64,000 nt of DNA, from assembly GCF_000172175.1 (NCBI RefSeq), contig NZ_ABJL02000007.1, positions 310,001 through 374,000 of the forward strand. The letters are read 5' to 3'. Below, one piece after another: positions 26,944 to 34,560 of the stretch (position 1 is the stretch's first letter; the number at the start of each line of letters is the position of its first letter). The position numbers and the translations under genes were made by a program. The notes beneath the pieces are model-generated. The model did no database searches and was not told the origin of the DNA. It saw nothing but the letters and a program-made list of their open reading frames with translations. Origin of the DNA: Bacteroides intestinalis DSM 17393 (GTDB lineage Bacteria; Bacteroidota; Bacteroidia; Bacteroidales; Bacteroidaceae).

Positions 26944-26951
26944 TACTTTTG
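26944..26951 (+). promoter_or_regulatory. -7 element of the response regulator gene
   Basis: TACTTTTG, 40 bases before the ATG at 26992, immediately downstream of site D. Confidence 0.5.
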
Positions 26952-26991
26952 TGGCATACAACCGGAAGTTAATACAATTCATATCAAAGAC

Positions 26992-27693
26992 ATGGATACA
27001 ATAAAGTTATTGTTAGTTGAGGACGATCCCAGCCTGCGTTACATCGTTCAGAGCGGATTGGAAGATATCATAGAGGGCTATGAGGTGTTGGCAGCTGCCA
27101 ATGGTGAAGAAGGATTGGCAATGTGGAGGGAGCATCGTCCCGATGTCATTCTTTCGGATATAGAAATGCCCATCATGGATGGTTATGAGATGGTGAAGCG
27201 TATCCGTGAGGTGGATAAAGAGACGCCTATAATCTTTTCTTCCGGTTTGGTTTCTCCCAAAAATGTATTGAAAGGCTATGAGTTGGGAGCCAACAATTAT
27301 ATCAAGAAACCTTTCATTCCCGAAGAACTGGATGCCCATATTCATGCTTTGTTGAAACTCTCCAAAGGTGAAAAGAGTAAGGACGAAAGCGAATGTTACA
27401 AGATTGGAAAGGAATATGTGCTTGATGCTACGCACGCCATATTGAAACATTCATCCGGTGAAAACAAAACATTGACCGCCCGTGAAGCAGGACTGTTGCA
27501 AATGCTTTGTGAGAACAGAGGGGATGTAGTACGTCGTGAAGCCATTCTTGATAAGTTCTGGAATACGGAAGATGATTATTTTGCTTCCCGCAGCCTGGAT
27601 GTATTCGTCACAAAACTTCGTAAGTTGATAGCTGAAGATTCATCAGTCAGCATTAAAACGGTGAAAGGTGTGGGGCTGATGCTGGAAGAATGA
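26992..27693 (+). CDS. OmpR-family response regulator
   Basis: 233 residues. Receiver domain with acidic pocket E10/D11/D12, phospho-acceptor D56 (VILSDIEMP), S83/S84 and K106 (KKPF); C-terminal OmpR winged helix from about 140 (LTAREAGLLQMLCENRGDVV, then ASRSLDVFVTKLRKLI and VKGVGLML). Similar in type to RprY of Bacteroides fragilis. It is the only response regulator in the window and lies downstream of two orphan kinases. OmpR-type proteins bind tandem half-sites at 10-11 bp spacing, which matches sites A-D. A terminator follows at 27721-27760. Confidence 0.92.
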   Translation: MDTIKLLLVEDDPSLRYIVQSGLEDIIEGYEVLAAANGEEGLAMWREHRPDVILSDIEMPIMDGYEMVKRIREVDKETPIIFSSGLVSPKNVLKGYELGANNYIKKPFIPEELDAHIHALLKLSKGEKSKDESECYKIGKEYVLDATHAILKHSSGENKTLTAREAGLLQMLCENRGDVVRREAILDKFWNTEDDYFASRSLDVFVTKLRKLIAEDSSVSIKTVKGVGLMLEE

Positions 27694-27720
27694 AACATTA
27701 GTAATTAAGAATGTAAATAC

Positions 27721-27760
27721 CGGGATAATGAGATATAAATTTCATTATCCCGTTTTTTTT
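27721..27760 (+). terminator. Terminator after the response regulator gene
   Basis: CGGGATAATGA pairs with TCATTATCCCG and is followed by eight T residues. The next 400 bases to 28168 contain TTGTCCCC boxes (27883 reverse, 27981, 28048) and the next promoter; no gene seen. Confidence 0.85.
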
Positions 27761-28100
27761 GGAATACAAGTTATAAAGGAAGTTGCTTTTCTTGCAGATG
27801 AATCGGAGAAAATATCTGATTCCTGAAAAAGATGTTATCCGGTTCGGGAAAGTGAATCAGATAGTAGTAATTATAAAAATATGGGGACAAGCAAGAAAGT
27901 ATATGTCTGGTAGCAGGTAATGTTGCTCCTTCATTGGTTCTTTATGAAAAGCTATTGATGGAATCAGTTCCTTTATGCAAATGTCCCCTTATTTGTCTAT
28001 CCTTTCTATCGAGTTATTATTTGAAAAACAGTTGTTTAGTTTGTGGGTTGTCCCCTTCATTTATCCCCCACGATTGTTTCATTATTTACAGGTTACTTTT

Positions 28101-28108
28101 TACTTTTG
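28101..28108 (+). promoter_or_regulatory. -7 element before the gene at 28169
   Basis: TACTTTTG; downstream leader contains ACTATTATTAATC as in the lemA leader, and TTGTCCCC boxes lie upstream in both. Confidence 0.45.
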
Positions 28109-28168
28109 TTTTCATACGATAACCAGGAAAGATGGAACTATTATTAATCATTATAAAAAGTAATATTT

Positions 28169-28735
28169 ATGGAAAATCAAACAAAACTCTACCCAAGCTA
28201 TATGGGTGAATTCTATGCAGCAAACCCGGTGAAATTTGAAAAAAGAAAGAACAATGTTAAGCCGATGCTTTATTATGGATTGGCTGTAGTCGCTGTTATT
28301 ATTGTTATTTTTCCTGGTTTTATCCCTGTAGCGGGTTGGTTGGTTCGGACGGTCGGAGTAATTGCTGTATTAATATGCCTGCTTGCAGCGTATTTGAGCA
28401 ATTTCGATTATTATAATAGCGAGAGTGGGGGTAAGATCAAAGAGGTGGGTTTGAAGAAGTTCAAGCGCGATGAAACCGATATAAACAGAATCCTGGAAGC
28501 GTTTCTCAGAAAAGACTTTGAGTATTTGGCAGAGTTGCCCGGAGCATACAGCGCACCGGTTCAGATTCATGTGGAAGAGGATAAATTAGGGCAGGAGATG
28601 TATTGCTTACTGACTTCTTACGATTCTGACAGCAATATTATCGGTCTGACCAATGTCCTGACCTTATCAGGAAACGATTATCTCGATCATGCGGATGTAA
28701 TTAGGCAGATGCTTAAAGATGCGGAAAACGATTGA
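28169..28735 (+). CDS. Unknown inner-membrane protein, 188 residues
   Basis: A cytoplasmic start (MENQTKLYPSYMGEFYAANP), two membrane helices at about 35-51 and 55-74, then a soluble C-terminal domain with LSNFDYYNSESGGKIKEVG and QIHVEEDKLGQEMYCLLTSY. No family recognised. It overlaps the next gene by 17 bases, so the two are translationally coupled. Leader features shared with the lemA operon suggest common control. Confidence 0.65.
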   Translation: MENQTKLYPSYMGEFYAANPVKFEKRKNNVKPMLYYGLAVVAVIIVIFPGFIPVAGWLVRTVGVIAVLICLLAAYLSNFDYYNSESGGKIKEVGLKKFKRDETDINRILEAFLRKDFEYLAELPGAYSAPVQIHVEEDKLGQEMYCLLTSYDSDSNIIGLTNVLTLSGNDYLDHADVIRQMLKDAEND

Positions 28736-29645
28736 TACGCAGAAAAAAGTGGCGCTATGGAAAATCATAGTGCCTGTTTTCGTCTTTCTTTTCCTTCTAC
28801 ATTGCAGGGTGTGGCATACGGAAGAAGAGATGTTGATGCATACCGCATTTTCTTCCGGTGGTTATTTAGGGCTGAACCAGAAGATTGTTGCTGTGCTTAT
28901 GGCGATAACGATGTGCAGTTGGATGGCGTATACCCGTAAGAGAAGTACAGGGAAATGGTATCATTGGAGAAACTTTGTCTATGCTTTTATGTGTGGAGCT
29001 GCCGTAGTAGGGTTGTGTACCAATATACTGGTGGTTTTTCTGTTCTGGCTGAACAGTTGCTTTACTTCCGGGGTACAGACCCGTGAGTATATAATTGTCA
29101 ATATCGCTCCCCACGACCGGACGCGTAAGAGTCACAATCCACGTTCTGCTGCATGGTTACTGAATACATTTTCTTACGGGGAGATATTTATACAAGGTGA
29201 CCGTTACACTCGCATCTACTTGCCCATTGACTCTGCATATCGGCTCAGTGGTGAACGAGGCATCTATCTTAAAATAGAGTTGGAGGACGGCTGGCTGGGA
29301 TGGGGAGTAATACGGAAGATTAACTTGGTGACTGCAACAAAAGTGTCGGAAAAAGTAGAAGTTCGTTTTCCTGAAGATGAGCAGGCACAGGCGTCTGATT
29401 CTTGTTTGCACGAAAATAGTGAAAAAGCTTTTAAGTATACATGGAGGGATATTCATATCTTTGCCAAACTGAGGAATATTAATTTATCAGATACTACCCA
29501 CGTCAGTGTAAATCAGTATATAGACGGGCAAAAAGGTATTCCGGTATGGGAGATTGATATACGCGATTCCATTCAGCCGGATATGGCCAGAGTGATATTG
29601 ATTCATGGAGAGACTGGAGAAGTGATGATGGATTCGTACGAATAA
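28719..29645 (+). CDS. Unknown membrane protein, 308 residues
   Basis: Three hydrophobic segments (about 14-27, 42-63 and 84-107) followed by a long extracytoplasmic domain rich in beta segments (NTFSYGEIFIQGDRYTRIYL, DGWLGWGVIRKINLV, KFNLSD-like repeats near the end). The start overlaps the stop of the preceding gene. The C-terminus lies 13 bases before the TPR lipoprotein. No family recognised. Confidence 0.6.
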   Translation: MRKTIDTQKKVALWKIIVPVFVFLFLLHCRVWHTEEEMLMHTAFSSGGYLGLNQKIVAVLMAITMCSWMAYTRKRSTGKWYHWRNFVYAFMCGAAVVGLCTNILVVFLFWLNSCFTSGVQTREYIIVNIAPHDRTRKSHNPRSAAWLLNTFSYGEIFIQGDRYTRIYLPIDSAYRLSGERGIYLKIELEDGWLGWGVIRKINLVTATKVSEKVEVRFPEDEQAQASDSCLHENSEKAFKYTWRDIHIFAKLRNINLSDTTHVSVNQYIDGQKGIPVWEIDIRDSIQPDMARVILIHGETGEVMMDSYE

Positions 29646-29658
29646 CACGATATTGAAG

Positions 29659-31299
29659 ATGAGATTGAAGAGTTTGATAGGAATAATCCTGTGGGGCGGT
29701 ATGTTGGTTTCTTGTGGACCTGATAATCGCGTGGTCTTGGCGGAGAAGCTGATGGCGGAAAAGGAGACAGACAGTGCCATAGTAGTGATGAATGAGATTA
29801 AAGAACCGTTGCATAACTTATCGAAACGCGATTATGCACTTTATGCCTTACTGATGTCCGAGGCTGTCCACAGGAAGCAACAGTTGAATGCAACTACAGA
29901 TACCCTGCTGCTACCTGCAATTAAATATTTCAGCCAATCGGGCGATTCTCTTTATGCCGAACGGGCTCTTTACTGCAAAGCACATCTGGACAGACGGCTT
30001 AACCGGATGAGCGATGCCATGCAATCTTTTCTGAAAGCTCTGCTTTTCCTGCAAAATAGTGGTAATCATGAGCAGCTCTACCGGGTGAATACCTGGTTGG
30101 GAGTTGTCTGCCTGAATCAGGAAGAATATTCCGGCAAGGTGCGTTATTCCAAAGAAGCCTTGAAAGCGGCTTTGGATTTGGGAAATATGTTCTATAAGAA
30201 TATGGCCTTGTGCGATATTTCTACCGGATATTTGTTTCTGAATCAATTGGATAGCGCCCTTTATTATGCTCAGGCGGCCTATGAGGCGGCTTTAGCCGAT
30301 TCTGTTCCTCGGCAGCTTCCTTTCATCTATACAAATCTGGGTAGTATCTATTCCCAGCAAGGAGAGCCTGCCAAAGCACTGGATTATATAAATAAATCAA
30401 TAGCTCTTCGTCCGGCTAAGGATACTGTGAGAATTCTTTCGCTCTATGGGGCAAAGTTGGAGTTGTTTGGGAAACTGGGACAATATGATTCGGCATATCA
30501 CTATTTTCAGAAAGTTATCTCCAGCCCAAATCCTTCTTCGGTGGCTGACGCCTATAATAATATGGCGAAAATATATCATAAGATGGGCCGTGCTTCAGAT
30601 GCCTATCCTATGCTACAGCGCTTCATTGAGTTGTCCGATACCATACGCAAGTATCGTCATACTGAGGAAGCCATTGCATTGCAAGAGCTTTATAAACACG
30701 AACAGCTTTCGGTAGAAAACCTGTATTGGCGTACCCGGGCTGCGGAAAGGCAGCGTAATGTGTATTGGATGACTACAATCTCTCTGTTGCTGGTTTGGGT
30801 GGCAAGTGCGGTATATTTCATCTATCGCCGTAACCGCAACCATCTGATGGCGCAGCAGCATCAGCTTGTAAAAAAGGAAAAAGAATTGGCGCAGCAACGT
30901 GAGATCACTTCCGAAAACCTCCGGCGCATGGTGGAGCTGGAGCAGAAGGAAGCTAAGCTGAAAGAAACTTTTTTCAGGAGACTCAGCCAGAAGGTGGTGC
31001 AGGAAATTGAAAGAGGGGGAAATGTGATTCTTTCCGATGAAGACTGGGACGATATTGTGCAGAATGCCGACATCATCTTCAATAACTTCACGAAACGCCT
31101 GCAACAGACCTATCCGAGTCTGAATAAAGATGATTTGCGTTATTGTTGTATGGTGAAAATGCAATTATCCCAGTCGGGCATGGCGCAGGTGATGCATTTG
31201 GAGCGGGATTCTGTGAAGAAACGTCTGAAACGTATCCGTATGGAGAAGATGGGGGCGGATAGTGGTGTTACGTTGGAAGAACTGCTGTATAACTTTTAA
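29659..31299 (+). CDS. TPR lipoprotein with membrane anchor, coiled coil and C-terminal HTH
   Basis: About 546 residues: lipobox GGMLVSCG, tetratricopeptide repeats over roughly residues 40-340 (YTNLGSIYSQQGEPAKALDY, DAYNNMAKIYHKMGRASDAY), a membrane helix near 375-393 (MTTISLLLVWVASAVYFIY), a coiled coil (KKEKELAQQREITSENLRR), and a C-terminal HTH-like region (SLNKDDLRYCCMVKMQLSQ, then RDSVKKRLKRIRM). This layout is common among Bacteroides regulators that span the inner membrane and may bind DNA. ATG at 29659 is preferred to TTG six bases earlier. The small HTH protein at 50435 has a similar DNA-binding region. Confidence 0.82.
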   Translation: MRLKSLIGIILWGGMLVSCGPDNRVVLAEKLMAEKETDSAIVVMNEIKEPLHNLSKRDYALYALLMSEAVHRKQQLNATTDTLLLPAIKYFSQSGDSLYAERALYCKAHLDRRLNRMSDAMQSFLKALLFLQNSGNHEQLYRVNTWLGVVCLNQEEYSGKVRYSKEALKAALDLGNMFYKNMALCDISTGYLFLNQLDSALYYAQAAYEAALADSVPRQLPFIYTNLGSIYSQQGEPAKALDYINKSIALRPAKDTVRILSLYGAKLELFGKLGQYDSAYHYFQKVISSPNPSSVADAYNNMAKIYHKMGRASDAYPMLQRFIELSDTIRKYRHTEEAIALQELYKHEQLSVENLYWRTRAAERQRNVYWMTTISLLLVWVASAVYFIYRRNRNHLMAQQHQLVKKEKELAQQREITSENLRRMVELEQKEAKLKETFFRRLSQKVVQEIERGGNVILSDEDWDDIVQNADIIFNNFTKRLQQTYPSLNKDDLRYCCMVKMQLSQSGMAQVMHLERDSVKKRLKRIRMEKMGADSGVTLEELLYNF

Positions 31300-31502
31300 A
31301 GTAAAAAGACAGCCTCGTTCCCTTGTTAACTCGTCTCCTCGTCAACTAATTCAAATCCGTGCAAATAGATACCAAGTTCTTCATACTTATATAGTTTGTT
31401 TGGTTTGTTGCAAATATATGGGGATTTGAATTGCAGTATTGTATACAGATTTGTTATACCAATTTTGCGGAGATGTTTTATTTGTCCTGGGACTCAGAAG
31501 AA

Positions 31503-31532
31503 GGAGGATGTGTCTGTAAAAACACATCCTCC
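31503..31532 (+). terminator. Isolated hairpin, GGAGGATGTGT/ACACATCCTCC
   Basis: Perfect 11-bp stem with an 8-base loop but no T run, 200 bases past the TPR gene. It could be a terminator or part of the structured region that follows. Confidence 0.5.
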
Positions 31533-31589
31533 CGTCTACCTTGCTTGCAGGTATACCAGAGCTGAAGTTTTCAGGTCTAATTTAAATAG

Positions 31590-31676
31590 TCAAAGGTGAG
31601 TAGCAATGCAATTGCGTTGCGTTTGCGACTTTTCGGCCGTCCGGCTTCCACATGGCCCGATTTGACTCACCTTTGA
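31590..31676. repeat. Inverted repeat TCAAAGGTGAGT ... ACTCACCTTTGA with inner palindromes
   Basis: Perfect 12-bp arms at 31590-31601 and 31665-31676; inside are a near-palindrome GCAATGCAATTGCGTTGC (31603-31620) and GC-rich GGCCGTCCGGC. No convincing ORF runs through it. Probably a structured RNA or mobile-element remnant. Confidence 0.6.
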
Positions 31677-31754
31677 GTATTTTATTTTTTATATATTGAT
31701 GCTAATTTGCTGCCAAAAGGATACAAAAAAAGCGTGGAACGTCACACTTTCAAA

Positions 31755-31895
31755 TGTTCTAGAAGGAACTACCAATCCCAACAACACAAATGAAAGGAAC
31801 GCCCACGCCTATAGAGACGCAGGCGTTCAGTCATTTTTCACGTGTTGTATGTTATGCCAAAGGCACAACGAAAATTGGTAGTTTTCTAGAACGCA
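31755..31895. repeat. Long imperfect hairpin region, TTCTAGAA arms
   Basis: TTCTAGAAGGAACTACCAAT (from about 31759) pairs with ATTGGTAGTTTTCTAGAA (ending about 31891) apart from a 2-base bulge. Nested inside, ACAACAC/GTGTTGT, AAATGA/TCATTT and GAACGCC/GGCGTTC pair in order, giving a stem of about 60 pairs in total. The short ORFs crossing it are by-products of the symmetry. No recombinase gene adjoins it. The remainder of 31896-32144 shows nothing recognisable. Confidence 0.65.
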
Positions 31896-32144
31896 AAAAA
31901 GCTGAACGCTTCGATATTTTATTTCAAAGAACAGAAGGGATACCCCTTGCCGATTAACAGCAGCACAAATATAGTAAATTCTTGAATTAAAAAGCTTCTT
32001 ACTCTTTTATTTTTCCTATAAAGCTTTCTTTTTTTACTTTCAAGAGGATGTCAAAAGTCTCCGTAACCCCAGTGTACAACAGTTTCCTTTCAGGTATTCT
32101 ATTGATTTATCCAAAAGAAAAACTGGCTCTTGAGGCTGATGCCA

Positions 32145-32663
32145 TTACATCCATTTGATAGGATGCCCCAATGCCCGTTTTATCGCTTCCATCTCGGCAC
32201 TGTGCCACATTTCATGCTTGAAGCACCAGGCAAGGGCTTCATACTTATTATTGGCAACCGGATGTTTGAAGGGAATAGGCTCTAAATCTTCTGATAAAAT
32301 ACGGTCGTCCAGGCGGGACAGGTTACTGATACATATCTCATGAACAGCGTCCAGTTGTTTTTTTAGCTCTGCCACAGGAATTAAATTCTTTTCGGTGGAG
32401 CGGTGCAATGTACCCATTCCATTGAAAACCTTTACGTAATCGACCATCGGAATAAGTTTGCTGACGGCTTCATTCCTCCCGGTGATGCAGGTAATGGCAT
32501 GAAAGTTCTGACTGATAATCAGATGTCCGATTTGCCATGCGAAGTTGGAGTCAGTGCCTTCGGGGATGGTGTACCACTGGTTTTCCGGAATTTCTGATAC
32601 TAAACGATTCACAAAATTCCGCGATTCAATAATCTGTTCTTTTAAAAAATCAATCTTGCTCAT
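32145..32663 (-). CDS. DinB-like four-helix protein
   Basis: About 172 residues, start MSKIDFLKEQ at 32663 (an in-frame ATG eight codons upstream is less likely). Matches the DinB/YfiT-like helical fold: N-terminal WQIGHLIISQNFH and C-terminal ALAWCFKHEMWHSAEME supply histidines at the positions of the family's metal site (H in GHL, and HEMWH). Members are often thiol-dependent transferases; the reaction here is unknown. Downstream of, and codirectional with, the sigma factor gene. Confidence 0.75.
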   Translation of the reverse strand: MSKIDFLKEQIIESRNFVNRLVSEIPENQWYTIPEGTDSNFAWQIGHLIISQNFHAITCITGRNEAVSKLIPMVDYVKVFNGMGTLHRSTEKNLIPVAELKKQLDAVHEICISNLSRLDDRILSEDLEPIPFKHPVANNKYEALAWCFKHEMWHSAEMEAIKRALGHPIKWM

Positions 32664-32723
32664 AATTAGTTTATTTAAGTTATACATAGTAGTTAGTGAG
32701 CAAGCTTTCCATTCTGTGACAGC

Positions 32724-33404
32724 TCAGGGAATAAATTTTTCCCAGTAGTTCTTTCTTGGAAGTTCCTTTTCGAGCCGTTGGTAAACGTCGACGAGGCGGA
32801 TAATCTTCTTGATGGCGGTATATTCTTTCTCCAGATTGAGCGAGGTGACTTGCTTGCATATCCGATATTTGCAGGTCCCCTGCGGGTTGTATAGCGGACA
32901 GGTGTCATTCATGAAGTGAGTAATCTTGCGGATGGAACGGGAGGAAATCTGACGGACGCTCTCTTCCGTTATGCCCATGATTTCACTGATTTGCTTATAC
33001 GGCAGGTTGAGGTTTATTTTGAATATGAATATCAGCCGGGCATCGTTCGTCAGGCAATGGTTCTGGGCTGTCAGACACCAGTCGCAGCATGCTTTTATCC
33101 ATTCCTGTTCATCCCGGTCCTGTCCGTTATAATCAATGGCAGGAAGTTCGCGGAATTCTCTCAACTCATTCATTGTGGCTATTCTTTCGTTCCGGGCATA
33201 TCGCAGTATGGTGCGTTTGCATAGGGTGTATATCCATGTCGATAACCCGGATTCCCCGTTGAACGAGTCTATGCTTTTGATGATTTCGTACCAGACTTCC
33301 TGAGCCGCTTCTTTAGCGATTTCCTTGTTTTGTATCATGCGGTGTGCTATGGAAGATACCATGACACCATATTGTTCTACGATTTCCTTTAAGTCAGGTT
33401 GCAT
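32724..33404 (-). CDS. ECF-type sigma-70 factor with cysteine-bearing C-terminal extension
   Basis: 226 residues. Region 2 (IAKEAAQEVWYEIIKSIDSF, LSTWIYTLCKRTILRYARN) and region 4 (NLPYKQISEIMGITEESVRQ, ISSRSIRKI) are clear. The remaining 55 residues form an extension with three cysteines (CPLYNPQGTCKYRIC) that may bind metal. No FecR-type anti-sigma gene is adjacent. Divergent from DUF3836 paralogue 3, whose promoter does not look ECF-dependent; a link between them is only positional. Confidence 0.85.
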   Translation of the reverse strand: MQPDLKEIVEQYGVMVSSIAHRMIQNKEIAKEAAQEVWYEIIKSIDSFNGESGLSTWIYTLCKRTILRYARNERIATMNELREFRELPAIDYNGQDRDEQEWIKACCDWCLTAQNHCLTNDARLIFIFKINLNLPYKQISEIMGITEESVRQISSRSIRKITHFMNDTCPLYNPQGTCKYRICKQVTSLNLEKEYTAIKKIIRLVDVYQRLEKELPRKNYWEKFIP

Positions 33405-33492
33405 ATTCTAAGGTATTGAGTTTGCGAATGTAGCTAATTTGTTTTATCCTGTTCTTCTTGCGCTTTTTATTCTTGTTCTGTTCGCTTTTGTG

Positions 33493-33577
33493 CGGACACT
33501 TGTCCGTTTATGAACACTCTCTGAAAATGAATAGTTATTGATAATCAATGCTTTATTGTTTTGGCACGGCAATTGAC
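33493..33577 (+). promoter_or_regulatory. Palindrome plus σ54-like promoter, module 1
   Basis: Palindrome CGGACACTTGTCCG at 33493-33506, then TTGGCACGGCAATTGAC at 33561-33577: TGGCAC, 5-base spacer, TTGAC against the σ54 consensus TGGCAC-N5-TTGC. The GG and the -12 doublet are 10 bases apart as expected. The predicted start is near 33588 and the palindrome centre about 88 bases upstream, a typical enhancer distance. No TAnnTTTG element is present in the conserved block. Confidence 0.55.
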
Positions 33578-33653
33578 TATATATTGTCGAAGGCGGTTGA
33601 CAAAGACTTCCCTTCAAAAACCAAGAAGTAATAACAATAAAAAAATAACGATT

Positions 33654-34079
33654 ATGAAAACGAACTTAATTTCTAAAGCAGTGGTAATGATGGTAGTAGT
33701 AATGGCAAGCGTAATGAACTTCTCTGCAAGTGCAAGCAATCCTACCCAGTACGTAAAGAACGAAGAGATGACCGGTGAGTTGATGACCGCGAAGACTATC
33801 TTTAAGAACGAAGACGGTCGCCTGTTCCGCCACCTCCGTTACACGTATACTTACGATAACGAAAACCGCGTAGCCAGCAAGGAAGCTTCCAAGTGGGACA
33901 GCGTAAAAGAAGCCTGGGTTCCTTACTTCAAAATGAATGTAGAATACAATAACAATGAAATTGCAGTAAACTACGCCCGTTGGAACTCTAAGAGCAATGC
34001 TTACGACAGCAACATCCAAAAGAGTGTTTACGAATTGAACGATGCTGACGCAACTTTGATGCTGGCAAGTACAAAATAA
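33654..34079 (+). CDS. DUF3836 secreted protein, paralogue 3 (σ54-like promoter)
   Basis: 141 residues: signal peptide MKTNLISKAVVMMVVVMASV to about MNFSASA, then the DUF3836 core with YTYTYDNENRVASKEASKWD and VNYARWNSKSNAYDSN. Nearly identical to the genes at 36828 and 51079. The start at 33654 was chosen for the signal peptide; longer frames run back through the promoter. A terminator follows (34098-34150). Function unknown. Confidence 0.85.
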   Translation: MKTNLISKAVVMMVVVMASVMNFSASASNPTQYVKNEEMTGELMTAKTIFKNEDGRLFRHLRYTYTYDNENRVASKEASKWDSVKEAWVPYFKMNVEYNNNEIAVNYARWNSKSNAYDSNIQKSVYELNDADATLMLASTK

Positions 34080-34097
34080 AAATAGTAGTTTTCTTTA

Positions 34098-34150
34098 GAA
34101 ATGGGCTATTGGAATATGTGAGATTTCCTAATAGCCTATTTCCTTTTTGT
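34098..34150 (+). terminator. Terminator after DUF3836 paralogue 3
   Basis: AAATGGGCTATTGGA pairs imperfectly with TCCTAATAGCCTATTT, followed by CCTTTTTG. Confidence 0.65.
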
Positions 34151-34560
34151 AGTAAATGCCTATAAAATTTATGCTATTTCTTGTTGTCATAATGGACAAA
34201 CCCGATTGGTTTACATTTATTTTTTTGCGCAATCTGTTTTTGTTTGTCTGCCAATTGTGATAAGGCTAAATAAATATCATCAAGTTCTTTTCGAGTATCT
34301 TCGCTGAGGTCATTGATAGCAGCAATTGTATCTTCGTTTCCGTCTTCCAAGACTTTCATGCGCTGCTTTAGTTCTTCTATTTCCTTTGTAGTATTATTGG
34401 TGGAAGAAAGATATTGTCGCACAGAAACGAAAGCACGCATAATATTTCTATTTACTTCAATAGCAGTAGAAGAATGTAATACACTGCTTAACATTGCTAC
34501 GCCTAATTCTGTAAAAGCAAAGGGCAGATATTTAATATTGCTACCTCTTCCTTTGGGAGA

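Noticed and set aside
31396..31599. 67-codon frame on the plus strand
   Set aside because: Passes through a hairpin and ends in an inverted repeat; no promoter, signal or similarity seen.
31696..31881. 61-codon frame on the plus strand
   Set aside because: It crosses the long hairpin and has no recognisable protein features; the symmetry explains the open frame.
31755..31895. Phase-variable invertible promoter
   Set aside because: The arms flank only about 100 bases, the interior is itself self-complementary, no promoter is seen in it and no recombinase gene is adjacent.
33561..33653. Extended N-terminus of DUF3836 paralogue 3 (and same for paralogue 4)
   Set aside because: The extra codons lie within the σ54-like promoter and leader; the signal peptide begins at the later ATG.
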